64,000 nucleotides of DNA from Isochrysis galbana (Eukaryota > Haptophyta > Isochrysidales > Isochrysidaceae): assembly GCA_018136815.1 (NCBI GenBank), contig CM030935.1, positions 5,199,921 to 5,263,920 of the forward strand, in the 5' to 3' direction. Shown here piece after piece: positions 45,532 through 55,459 of this stretch. The notes under the pieces are model-generated. The model did not search any database. It was given only the letters and a program-made list of their open reading frames with translations, and had not been told where the DNA came from. How positions within the stretch are numbered: the first letter of the stretch is position 1; the number at the start of each line of letters is the position of its first letter. The translations under genes were made by a program, and so were the position numbers.

Positions 45532-45885
45532 TTGGAAAACGCCAATAATGTGACACTGAACGAGAAAGATTACGAGGACGCCGGCGTTTGCGTGGACGGC
45601 GCCTGTAAAGCAGCGTTCCCGCTCATCCAGGAAAAGGCCCCGCATGTCTTGACCTTGACCTTTATTTGTCCAGCTCATTCGATAGATAATTTCATGAAGA
45701 ATGTATTCTCAGACAAGCCAACGATTCGAGTGAAAGGCCTCGATCGTGAATTTGATTGGGGGGAGGGTGAGTTCAGCGAATGCGTGGATCGCGTCTGGGA
45801 CGTCGTGAAGTTTATCATATATCATCAGAAACCGTTGGCGCGATGCCGGGAGCTTGCTGAGGAGATTCCCCCTGAGAGTAGGCCT
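45532..45885 (+). pseudogene. hAT-type transposase fragment (DUF659-like)
   Basis: The frame GVCVDGACKAAFPLIQEKAP, then FICPAHSIDNFMKNVF and ECVDRVWDVVKFIIYHQKPL follows the DUF659 pattern of BED-finger/hAT transposases, where a catalytic-domain Asp precedes the C/H-rich AH-x2-D/N-x4 block and the KFI-x-H motif. It stops within the next 40 codons in Pro/Arg-rich sequence and then runs into repeat R1. Neither the N-terminal finger nor the dimerisation region is attached. Confidence 0.6.
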
Positions 45886-45963
45886 TCCCTCCGTCCCGTC
45901 CGTAACCTCCAATCAATCCGTCAGGGAAGTACCGGCGCTCCCAGCTCCGAGCCCCCCCCCCCC

Positions 45964-46262
45964 CATGGCCGCCAACCTGATGTGCAGCAACGATGGCGGC
46001 GGCGACGACGTCGATGAAGAGTGTCACACCATCGTGGAGTGGGGGTGGCGCCATGTGGAGACGCTGCAGGGGTGCTGTTGTGGGAGCTTGAAATGGTCAG
46101 TCATCAAGCAGCATCCGATTCTAAGTACTGAGTAAGAAGATTTTTATCATAATGGCGGGTTTATAAGTGTAGATGTTTGGAGTGAGTATCATATGATATC
46201 AGATGTATGACATCATACTCAGTTCCATGGCAAGTGTCATATGACGGTATGACGGAACAAAC
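45964..46262. repeat. Dispersed repeat R1, copy 2
   Basis: About 300 bp matching 12879-13196, same orientation, with small indels. Confidence 0.85.
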
Positions 46263-46264
46263 AA

Positions 46265-46785
46265 CCTGCTGGCTGCTGGCCCCCCGGCCCCGCCGCGTCT
46301 CCGTCCCCCCCCCCCCTCCCCCCGGAACCGACGACCGAATGTCGGCCGCCATGCGGCAGCTGTCCCTGCGTGCGGTGTGCCGTATGGGTCGATCCTCTTG
46401 CGACGGAACGCGACCTTTGCAAGTGGTATGTTGTGCTTTCATCATCAAGCATCAACCACAACAACAACACAACCGCCAAGTCAGCGCAAGCGGCTGATCT
46501 CTCCCAGACCGTGGGAGCATCTGGGTCTCCCGGGGGTATAGGCAAGAAGCCAAAGCAAGAGCAGGTGGTGGTAGGCTGATGATGAGGCGGCCTCTTGTCC
46601 GCAGTGCCTCCTTCGGCGTGCCGCGTGGCACGCCGGCGCCGCTCGGGTATAAGGATAATAAGGGGCCCAAGCACCCAGACCCCCAGCGGCGCGCCGGTCC
46701 GGTGCACCCTCCAAGGGGGGCACTCGATCGCCGTGCACCGGCCCATGGCCCGGAATTTTTACAGAACACACAAATCAAACATTCG
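46265..46785. other. No supported gene
   Basis: Several overlapping 60-120 codon frames on both strands, none recognised. Confidence 0.35.
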
Positions 46786-46788
46786 GTT

Positions 46789-48047
46789 TCACACAAGACT
46801 GCGGCAGCTATCCATTCCACCAACCGCGTGCCCGTGTTTAGGGACTACCTGAATCGTCGCACCCGTTGGTTCATTGAACACACCATCCCGGTAGCGGGCA
46901 TCGTCGCGCTGCCACTTCGATCTGTGAACCTCAAACTCAATGCCCTGTTGCCTTAAAGCATCCGTAGCGACGTGGCCAAACGCAAGCGCTGCGCCGATTG
47001 TGGCGGTGGCGCCGAGCATGAGCAGCCATGGATTGTTCTCACGAGGTCTGCTAGAGCCATCGTCGACTGCGCTATCGCTCCCCACTGCCAGGCCACCGAC
47101 GCGCATGACCATCTCTGTCCCTAGAGCACCGCTCGAGACATATGCAAGCGTGGCAGGGATGGAACCGATGGCAGTGGCGAGAGTGAAGGCTGATAGTGGA
47201 GCAGCCGTGAATCCAAATGCATAGTTGGACCAAGAGAAAGGAAGCACGGGCGAAAGACGCATCAAAAGAAGCAAAAAAAAGGCCGAAGGCCACGAGGCTG
47301 AGGCGAAGGCAGCGTCGAGTGCAGAGAGGTCGTTTGAGTCCGCGATGAGCCGGTCCACAAGACGCGTGCGGCAAAGGTGGCGCGCGATGAGCGCCGAAAC
47401 GAGTGCAGACGCCGTAGACGTGATCACGCAAAGTGTGGTGCCCAACGGAACTCCAAAGATGGCGCCAGCGCACAGTATCGGGAGAAAAGCCGCGGCGATA
47501 GGTACCACCTGACGAATAGGCAAGGCGAGACCAAACTGAGGTTGATGGCATCACGATGTGAGCGGCAGGACGAGGAGGCACGGCGAGTGCACGGACGCCC
47601 TCGGCCTGCAGCCGCCCTCGCATGCTACACCTGCAAAAAGAAGACCAGCAGGCAAAACACGGTAACACCCTGAACGAGGCCAAGCTGTTGTGCGCCACTG
47701 ATCAACGCCTCGACCACCTTGACCGGTGGCGCTCCACTCAACGCCTCAGCGAGCAAGAAGAAGAGGGCGAGGCCTGCGAACTGAACCAGCTCTGAGCCGA
47801 GGGCGATGGCGGTGCACCCACAGGCGGCGATTGTGGCGGCCGTGTGCGACGCGTGAGGCGCTGCCTCTCTCTCCCAGCCTTCCCCCCATCTAGGAGGCTC
47901 TCTCTCTCTCTGCGAGACTCTCTCTTCCGCTGCGTTGTGGGGAGAAGAGAGAGGCTGGTGGGCAGCTGGCCACACTGAAAGACTCGCGAGCGCTCGCAGG
48001 CAGCGGAGCAGCCGGCCGCGTTCTGCGTCCTCTGGGAGAGGCGGCAT
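46789..48047 (-). CDS. VTT-domain (TVP38/TMEM64/DedA-type) membrane protein, two exons
   Basis: Exon 1 is 48047-47631 and exon 2 47508-46789, GT-AG and in phase, total 378 aa. VTT/SNARE-associated Golgi proteins are multipass ER, Golgi or plastid proteins linked to lipid scrambling and membrane organisation. The domain spans about residues 95-290: LGLVQGVTVFCLLVFFLQ, LPILCAGAIFGVPLGTTLC, LLLMRLSPVLPFSWSNYAFG and IGSIPATLAYVSSGALG, the last two being the family's RxSPxxPFxxxNY and GxxP blocks. A final helix (NPWLLMLGATATIGAALAFG) is followed by a charged tail. The N-terminal 60 residues are Arg/Glu-rich and could be an extended cytosolic region or targeting sequence. Confidence 0.85.
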
Positions 48048-48084
48048 TGGGGTGGGGAAGGGAGGGCGGAGAGCAGAGAGAAGA

Positions 48085-48440
48085 AAGAGATGGGGGGGCG
48101 GGGGCGGGGAGGGGGGGGGGGTCGGACGGGCGGGGGTTGGGGGGGGGGGGGGGGGAGAGAGAAGAGAGAGGGAGAGAGAAGGGGGGGGGGGGGAGAAGAG
48201 GGAGAGAGAGAGAGAGAGAGAGAGAGAAGAGAGGGAAGAGAGGGAAGAGAGGGAGAGGGGGAGCCCCCCCGCCCCCCGCCCCCTTCTTCCCCTCCCTCTT
48301 CTTCCCCCTTCTTCTAGTCTCTCTCTCTACTCTCTTCTCTCCCGGAGACCCTCTCTCTCCCCCCTCCCGTCTCGTCCCCGCTCTCTCTCTCTCTCTTCCT
48401 CTCTCTCTCTCTCTCCTCCCCCACGTAGCTGCTCTCTCCC
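48085..48440. repeat. GA and CT microsatellites with poly-G runs
   Basis: Interrupted (GA)n with G runs at 48090-48260 and (CT)n at 48315-48420, directly upstream of the VTT gene. Together the arms could form an imperfect GA/TC hairpin. ORFs here are by-products. Confidence 0.9.
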
Positions 48441-48599
48441 CTCGTCTCCCTCTCCTCTCTTTCCCTCCCTCTCGCCCCATGTGTATCCAGAGAAGGAGCA
48501 TGAGGGCGAGCCGAGACTAGACCGCTCTGCCAACTTCCACATCGGCCGCGCGCGTTCACAGCCCCTCGCTCGCACTCCCCGCTCCCCCCTCCCCAGCTG

Positions 48600-49480
48600 C
48601 CACCTCTTCCCCTCGAGTCTCTCTTCTCTCTCTCTCATCTCACGCCTTCAACCAGCTCCTGTGGGCCTCCCTGAGGGCGTGAAGCCTCGGGGCTGGTCTT
48701 ACGACTGTTCGAAGATTGCTGCCCTCCTCTCCGCCTTTTCCCCGTGCGCTCCTGTTGAGGTGCGTACTCGAACGAGCATACCAAGCCCTCCGCACTACAC
48801 CATCAACCCGCACGCCAATAAAGCCAGACAGCCATCCCACAGGGTAATGGCTGCCGGGTCATCAGCCGTGCCAAATGAGCCGAGACGTGCCAGCAGAACG
48901 CGGCGTGCAACTCCCCTGCCGCCCGCGTGTTGAGGCTCGTTCCCATCCCCTCACAGTGCGCCCAAAACATCCTGCAACACCGACCTAGATCTGTATCCAT
49001 GTGCCTCGCGTGTCACCCACTGAGCCACGTCGCTACCCTTCAGGTGTATTCTTTGGGATTAAATCGACTGAAGGCCATCCTCCAAAGGCATGAGTGCACG
49101 GCGCCGCTCACGTGAAGGAGCATGTGGCGGGCTTGATGGGCGCCGAGGATCCGGGTTTTCCTTCTTACTTTGTTGCCAGCGTGTGCCCTCACTCACGCCG
49201 TGTGGTGCTACACGCTTGTCGAGTGAGGTAATACGGACTGCGGCAATTAACATGCCGCTCCATGATCGTTTCTTGTATTCATTCCCTTATATTTTCCTGC
49301 TGTGGCGCTAGTGCATGACGCATGACACGGTGGACGAATGCAACCGTAGACTCTCGTAGGTTGTAGTTGTGGGTTACACGTTCGATGTTCGGGGTTAGCG
49401 TTCGGGGCAAGAGCGGTCAACACCGACACCATGTTAAGTGTCCACTCAATTCTTGACACCCTAGTCATCCTGTTGCGGGC
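48600..49480. other. No firmly supported gene
   Basis: A short coding-like stretch (GVKPRGWSYDCSKIAALLSA, plus strand, 48675-48758) lies between a possible acceptor and a GTGCGT donor and could be an orphan exon. Nothing joins to it convincingly. Confidence 0.3.
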
Positions 49481-50645
49481 AACTAAGTTTATAATTGGTC
49501 GCGATGGAGCGCGCCGGCGCAACTATCGTTAAAACGATAGGGTCATGGAGCGCGCGCCGCCGCCCGCTCTCGCTGCCGCCGCCCTCGCCATGATGGACGA
49601 AGAACTCACGGACACGCCGCTGTCGCCGAAGCGACCGCGCCAGGATGACCCCCCCAGTCAGGTGGGCACAGGAGCCGGCGGGCCGCGCCCGCGCACCACC
49701 AAGAACGACATGTGCAAAGCCGCCATGCTGGCACCAGCCAGCATGCATCACACCTCCATCACAACCCACAGCCACACCGACCACAGAACACCAGAGGGAC
49801 GACTCCACAGGGTAGGCCCCCGGGCCGGGACCCTACACAGCCGCGTTACCGCCCTCGTGCTCCGGCGCGAGGGGCTGGCCCGGCGCCATACAAGACAGGA
49901 TCCCACTGGGGAAATGTCGCACCAAAACAGACAATGGAGAGAACAACTTGGGACCCCCATCAGGGGAGACAGAGACAGAAATGAGGACTGTCACGGGGAG
50001 GCACCCCTCACAGACGCCGAGAATCAGACGGACGACCGCGCCTCGAGCACGGAGACGACCAGCAAGACACTGGCCCTGGAGACCCAACAAGACCAACACG
50101 AACACGAAAATGGGCCAACACAACAAACACCTCACACAAAACTCAAGAGAGAGAGAGACAGCACGGTAGACGCATTGAGCCAATTGGACCCTAGAGCAAC
50201 AAGACTAGGCAGAAGACTAACCTCGTCTCCCCCTACGGCCACTCAGGTGGCCCTCCTTGACGAAGACCTAGAGCCCGAGCTCCAAGAGGAGGCCGAGTTT
50301 CCGGACTCCCGCCCCCCGCCGAGGGCGGCCCCCCTACCCACATGGACCTGTCGCTGGCAAAGCGACCGCGTCCGCCCTCGGAGGCCGAACAGGTGCGCGC
50401 GACCCCGGTCGCGACACACGGCCCGTGGCCTCGGCCACATCACACACAGCAGCCATGCTGCCCCCCCCCCCATGGGAGACAGCAGACTGCAGGACACAGA
50501 GAGACAGCATCAGACAGGGAAGACCTGCACCCCACTGGGCATGCCTTATGGCAGAGGCCCCTCCCATCCCGATGAGGGTCGCGCCGCCTCGGCGGCGCGG
50601 CCCGCAGCCGGGTGGCCCTTATGGGCACAACATTTTGACAATCAG

Positions 50646-51520
50646 TAGGGACGGGCCAGGATTTCGGAAATTTTTTTCGAAATTTGGGCTCATTTTCCGA
50701 GCGTCGATTTCGTTCGAAATTTCGCGAAATTTGGGGCCGTCTGAGGGACATGGACACAATACCAAGGGGGGGAAGGGGGTCGATGGGCAATAAATATACT
50801 ACTATTTGGGGGGGGGGTCGGGAATGACTGGCGCGAAATTCCCGACGCGTGACGCGCGACAAAACCGCGGCTTTTCACGTATCCTCCATCTTGAGTTGGA
50901 GTTGGTGGCTAGTGGAGGGCAAACCACTCTCAGCTTCCAGCTTGGTCGCGAGGTGTCCGTATTTCTTTTGCTTTGTCACCTAACTTCCGCGTCGTGTGAG
51001 CGCGTGTTTTTGTCATTGAAGTGCATGCTTGGAGGCGTGCGAATGAATTCGTTGTCCGATAAGCTCTAGTGTGCGCATTGAGCATTGATGCTCTGGTACC
51101 ACCAACGTGACACGTGCTGAATGATGACAAGTGAGGTCTGACTCGTGGCTTGTAGTCTTGTAGTTTGTTTATCAGAGCGTAAATTACTGAATCAGAGTAA
51201 TGTATGTCGTTATAATAGATAATAGATATCTCACATCTTAATTAATACTTAAACTTAACATAAACACTAACACTTCATATTAATTATAATAGTTAACACT
51301 AACACTAGATATATATAGCATGCAACGTATCGTCGATCGTAGATCGGCGTAAGTACACGAGTACACGAGTACACGTGTACACGTGAGCGCAACTCCACAT
51401 GCCAAATGTTCACCGCGAACTATTGTCGAAATTTGGGTGGGGAAACGCGAAATATTGGCGAAATATGAAATATCGAACGAAATTTGGGCAGGTCTCAAAC
51501 GAAACTCTGGCCTGTCCCTA
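50646..51520 (+). mobile_element. Complete non-autonomous hAT element, 875 bp
   Basis: Terminal inverted repeats TAGGGACGGGCCAG (left) and TAGGGACAGGCCAG (right, reverse complement), one mismatch in 14. An exact 8-bp TSD, acaatcag, lies at 50638-50645 and 51521-51528, as expected for hAT elements. Subterminal cgaaatttggg motifs recur near both ends. Confidence 0.95.
50935..51069 (+). pseudogene. hAT C-terminal dimerisation remnant
   Basis: The frame LLLCHLTSASCERVFLSLKC followed by GGVRMNSLSDKL matches the hATC pattern (pTSaSxERvFSxlk...R..l...l). It is all that remains of a transposase inside the 875-bp element, so the element must rely on a transposase from elsewhere. Confidence 0.65.
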
Positions 51521-51689
51521 ACAATCAGGCTGACACGAACAAACATCAAACATCATACACCTCTGTCCACACAGAGAGAGAAGGTCAACACCCACACCCA
51601 AACCAAGACCCTCAAGACAACTTGAGATCCCACCCCTCCACGCACGACAGCTCACGGCGCAACTGACCCCTACATCCCCCGGGGTGGAT

Positions 51690-51721
51690 AACTAGATAGC
51701 TAGATATCTGGCTATCTAGTT
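51690..51721. other. Perfect 11-bp stem hairpin
   Basis: aactagatagc (51690-51700) and gctatctagtt (51711-51721) pair perfectly around a 10-base loop, 24 bases after the ORF1 stop. Confidence 0.85.
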
Positions 51722-51862
51722 CCACGCCTTACTACGACGGTGTAGACTTCTCGGAAGAATCGATACTGATACGAATAATAGAAAGTTACACCACGCTAAG
51801 TAAAGCATAAAGCACTACTCTTCGCATACGAAACCGACTCGGCAAGAACTGCCCAAGCGGGT

Positions 51863-52033
51863 ATGGGAAGACAACCCAAAAAAAGAATAGACATGAGCGA
51901 CTTGAGACCAGTTTTCGACATGAACGACAAGGGTGGGCTTCAACCCAGTGAGGAGCTAGTGGAGCTAGCGGCCAAGCTGAGGATAGCACACGCTGTCGTG
52001 GAAACCAGGGAGCAGCAAAGCGAGGGCGAATAA
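51863..52033 (+). CDS. Small ORF of 56 residues after ORF1
   Basis: ATG-initiated frame MGRQPKKRIDMSDLRPVFDM, then an acidic helical stretch (SEELVELAAKLRIAHAVVET) to TAA. It could be the start of a decayed ORF2 or a leftover of the LINE; not recognised. Confidence 0.3.
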   Translation: MGRQPKKRIDMSDLRPVFDMNDKGGLQPSEELVELAAKLRIAHAVVETREQQSEGE

Positions 52034-52167
52034 GCCCGGAAAGTAACAACCAAAGGGAGCCCTAGAGGTGCCACATGGCCCAAACAACCTGCTACATAAC
52101 CATCGCGAGCCCAAGCAGGCACGCGCTTCAAGAGAGACGGTCCAAAAGGCCTGCCCGGCCCCCACGC

Positions 52168-52387
52168 CCTACATGTGAAACACAGGAACAGTGTTTTTTT
52201 CGGAGGCCCAAAACATATGTGTATATAATATATGTTTATGTTTTTCGGCGCTGTTTTAAGTTTTAAGTTTTATTTCGGGCGGCCCCCCTACTCCGCACAT
52301 CTGTTTTTTACACTGTTTTTTTTGACGGCAAAAAACATACTATTTTTGCTGTTTTATTTCTAAGTTTGGCTGTGTTTGACATGTAGG
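52168..52387. mobile_element. MITE-like 220-bp inverted-repeat element
   Basis: Left end cctacatgtgaaacacag (52168-52185) and right end ctgtgtttgacatgtagg (52370-52387) are inverted repeats with one mismatch in 18. The interior is T-rich and non-coding. The flanks (gccccca-like on both sides) do not give an unambiguous TSD. Confidence 0.75.
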
Positions 52388-52609
52388 CCCCACACTCCGA
52401 ACCAGGCCCTAGGTTTTATACCAGGGCCGGACCCCGGAAATTAATTCCCGGAAACCGAAGAAAAAGGAACGATGGGGGGCAGGGAAAGAGGTGGGGGGAG
52501 GGAAGTTTAAGGGCGGTGTAAGTAGTAAAGGGAGATCCCGTCAATAGTAGGTGTGTCGCCCAGATTCTTCAGATGTTTTTTTAAAGAAGTTTTTTCTCTC
52601 CAGTCGTTG

Positions 52610-54505
52610 CTAAAGAAAAAAGTCGCGGCGTGGAAAGGGATTCAGAGCCTCTCCATTCATGGGAGGACGCTACTCGTAAACTTCATAATATACGGAACGC
52701 CAAGATATTGGCTGTCCACGTCCACCCCCCCGGCCTGGTTCATGGAGGCTATAGATTCTGATGTTCAAACCATACTATGGGATAGGTCCCCCCGACTACG
52801 GGCGGACGAACTGGGCTCCTCGCAAGAGGGTCGAAGATGGATAACCTTTCCGGCTTACCCGAGAGTGGGGGCTAATGAGAACGGGCCCCTACTAGGGGTC
52901 GGACTACTTCCTATGGTCGAACATACACGCGCACTTCAAGCGATATGGATAATCAGGTACCTAAATCCGTCATCGGCGGACTGGAAAATAGTCCTTGATC
53001 AATGGTATAGCCGCACCCCCCTGGGGAGGGCGGCGGTCTTCTCAAAAGTAGATGCGCGAAGCCTCATGGTCAGCATTCGGGGAAACAACACGCTTCCGGC
53101 CTTTTGGAAGCAGGCACTCGAGAACTTCAGACGGGTTCAACTCCTTCGGGAAACAAGCACCCGGGAAGGGACCCAGGGCGCTCCTGTATGGCATAACCTC
53201 TTTCACAAGGCTCCATCGATACACCATTCACATAGGGCTAAATGGGAATCTCTACAGACAGTTATAGTTCATAATACCATCAACCCAGATACGGGGGACA
53301 TATACACCACGGACGAATGTGCGGCATTCTTGCCGGACGGAGAAAGATGGATACGCCATAGAGGCAAATACATATCGGTAGGCCCACTTCTCAAGTCGTG
53401 GGAGAAGATATCCGAATGGTCTAGAGCAAGGCTTCTAGAAGCCACCGCTAACTATATGGACCTTCTTAGAAAGCATGCGACAACCCCACCCCCCGCTCCG
53501 GAGGAGCACGAACTAGCCCCGCAAGAAGATCCAGACGCACACGATCTAGGAGACCTTCTTGTGGACAAAGATCATAACTACTATTTGAACCGGAAGGGCG
53601 ACTACCACGAAGTTAAGCTCAATGTAATGGGAGAACCCCATATCTGCGAACGGATCAGCCCGCAGCTAATACCCAACGAGCTATACACTCCGCTGAAGTG
53701 GGGACGAGCGTACGACGGGCCAGCGGATACGGCGTATCCGATACCTCAGGAATACACACTCAAAGGCACGCATAAAACGCTAAAAGAGATAAACGTCAAG
53801 GCCTTGACTAAAGCGTTCCTCGCTATGAGGAAACCGAAGGCACAAAAATCCACACTAAGATGGGAAAAGAGGTTACCTGTCCTCTCGGGGAAGTGGAAAC
53901 AAGTATCGCAACTATACAAGTATAACTTTCTGACACCAAGGGACTCCTATATGCACTTCAAACACGTTTTACACAGGAGAATAGCTACAGCGAATCGTTT
54001 TGCTGACGATCCAACATGTCGCTTTTGCGGCATAGCACCCGAGAGTTCCACGCATTTAGCCTCCTGTATCGCGACGGAGCCCGTTTTCGAATTCATAGAG
54101 GGACTTTTAGGGATTAACCTTAGGCCGGGATCTGAAGTAGCCCAGCGCCTTTTCTGCTATCAAGTGGATAGACCGCACCCCTCCTCGGGATACTTAGGTA
54201 TCCTGGCATGGAGGTATATCCTAACGGACTTCTATAACATACAATACGGTAACGCGGACGGGAGGTCCGCTAAGTCGATCTTAAGAGCGATCCTTGCGAG
54301 ATACCACTTACTAGTAACGGCGAAAGTCGGATTCTTTCAGCGACTAAGGCAACAACGAGAGAATATGGGGCTACACGCCCCGAGCAACAAACATATTAAG
54401 AAAATGATAAGCCCCCTCTACGCGGTGGATAAAGACTTCAACCTAGAAATATCGGAAGACCTCCGGCAGGCGGCGGGAGGTCTGGATATGCGCAACATCG
54501 CCTAA
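52610..54505 (+). pseudogene. LINE ORF2 C-terminal two-thirds (copy C)
   Basis: An uninterrupted 631-codon frame beginning LLKKKVAAWKG, the region just after the RT thumb (IHGRTLLVNFIIYGTPRYW), continuing through PLGRAAVFSKVDARSL, the CCHC-like finger CRFCGIAPESSTHLASC and the conserved end. It lacks the RT catalytic domain because of 5' truncation. The intact frame suggests recent insertion. Confidence 0.9.
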
Positions 54506-54809
54506 AGTAGTTTAACCTCTCTTAATAGAGACCCCAACGGACGGCAAGAGTGACGCTAGGAGATATAAGAGAAGGAAATTCAAGCCGAGCCGGAGCAAAG
54601 GAGAAGCCATAGTCTCCCGCCCCCTTCTCTCCAACCCCTGGCCGAAGCAGCGCGCGCGGTCTCCCCGGAACCAGCTTCTCCGCTAAAGAGGGAACTGGGG
54701 AAGGGGAAGGGGGTTGTTAGGGGTTAAGGGTGGGCGGTAGGGAGGTCCACAAGCACACTGCCTCATGTCGCACACGTAGCGGAGATTTTTAAGAAGATTT
54801 TTTTTCTCT
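52610..54809 (+). mobile_element. LINE copy C: 5'-truncated, 14-bp TSD
   Basis: Flanked by ctctccagtcgttg at 52596-52609 and 54810-54823. It starts inside ORF2 and runs through the 3' UTR to a tail gagatttttaagaagattttttt. Truncation plus TSD is the signature of target-primed reverse transcription. Confidence 0.9.
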
Positions 54810-54938
54810 CTCTCCAGTCGTTGGTCTTTGGTAGCAATTCCAGGATTATAGTAGTAGTATACCTTTTACTACTTTTAAATTCGAGACCCTTCCGCTCCCT
54901 TTCCCCCTCACTCCCCTCTGCTAGTTCGACAAGTTTCG

Positions 54939-55457
54939 ATGGTGTGCCTCGCGAAGTCTGCTGTCGCCGCTCTCGCCCTCGCCGCCGGAGCGGAGGCGCT
55001 CGTCGTCACCCCACGTGCTGCACCGATCCAGACCGTCCACACGCACCACCTCTCGTCGAACAACCGCTCCTCCCAACCGGAGATGTTGTGAGTGTTCTGC
55101 CCAGCGCCGCCTGCAGCCTCACACTTTCCGTTCCATGCTGCACTCCCGTTTGCGCCACCGGGGCCAACTCTCTTCTCACTTCGCCTTCATCGCATTGTTC
55201 AGTATTTACTGATCCATCAAGACCGCGCTCGACACGGCGCTTTATGCCCTTGGCCAGGTTGGGTTGCCATGCCCTGGCCCTCTGCCTGCACTCGACGCTA
55301 TGATCCCGTGTGATCTGCGCCCAACTCAAATCCGCAACGCGTTGCTTCTTCGTAGACGAACGAGGTCAAGGGAACTGGTGTTTGGAGCGCGTTTAAGCTC
55401 AAGCGTGAACCTGAAGAGAAGAAGGAGCAGAAGGACTCTGACAATGACAAGCAGTAG
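54939..55457 (+). CDS. Small secreted or plastid-targeted protein, tentative three exons
   Basis: Exon 1 from the ATG at 54939 encodes a clear signal peptide (MVCLAKSAVAALALAAGAEA) followed by VVTPRAAPIQTVHTHHLSSN and ends at the GTGAGT donor at 55088. The last exon, 55356-55457, encodes TNEVKGTGVWSAFKLKREPE and an acidic/Lys tail to TAG. A middle segment near 55222-55257 reads IKTALDTALYALGQ before a GTTGGG donor, but from the best acceptor (55202) the joined frame meets a TGA. Either the middle exon boundary is different or the gene is broken. Family not recognised. Confidence 0.45.
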
Positions 55458-55459
55458 AT

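Larger units (their letters stand above)
49545..51666 (+). pseudogene. LINE ORF1, split by a hAT insertion
   Basis: The first part (49545-50645, 367 codons) begins MERAPPPALAAAALAMMDEE and is rich in Arg, Pro, His and Gln, without a recognised RRM or zinc knuckle; ORF1 of non-LTR elements usually binds RNA. A hAT element with its TSD copy occupies 50646-51528; the same frame resumes at 51529 and stops at 51666. Leaving the insertion out would give a continuous frame of 412 residues, so the ORF was open when the hAT element arrived. A second frame at 50342-50575 (LAKRPRPPSEAEQVRAT) resembles a segment of copy D. Confidence 0.7.
49487..52595 (+). mobile_element. LINE copy E: 5' end, ORF1 and probable 3' tail
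   Basis: Two 5'-end units lie in tandem: hairpin ACTAAGT..ATTGGT then ATGGAGCGCGCC (49504), followed by a second hairpin CTATCGTT-AA-AACGATAG and ATGGAGCGCGCG (49545). ORF1 follows. A T-rich tail resembling the family's (tttttttaaagaagtttttt) ends at 52595, immediately before the left TSD of LINE copy C. Assigning that tail to this copy is inference; intervening sequence includes a hAT element and a MITE. Confidence 0.5.
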
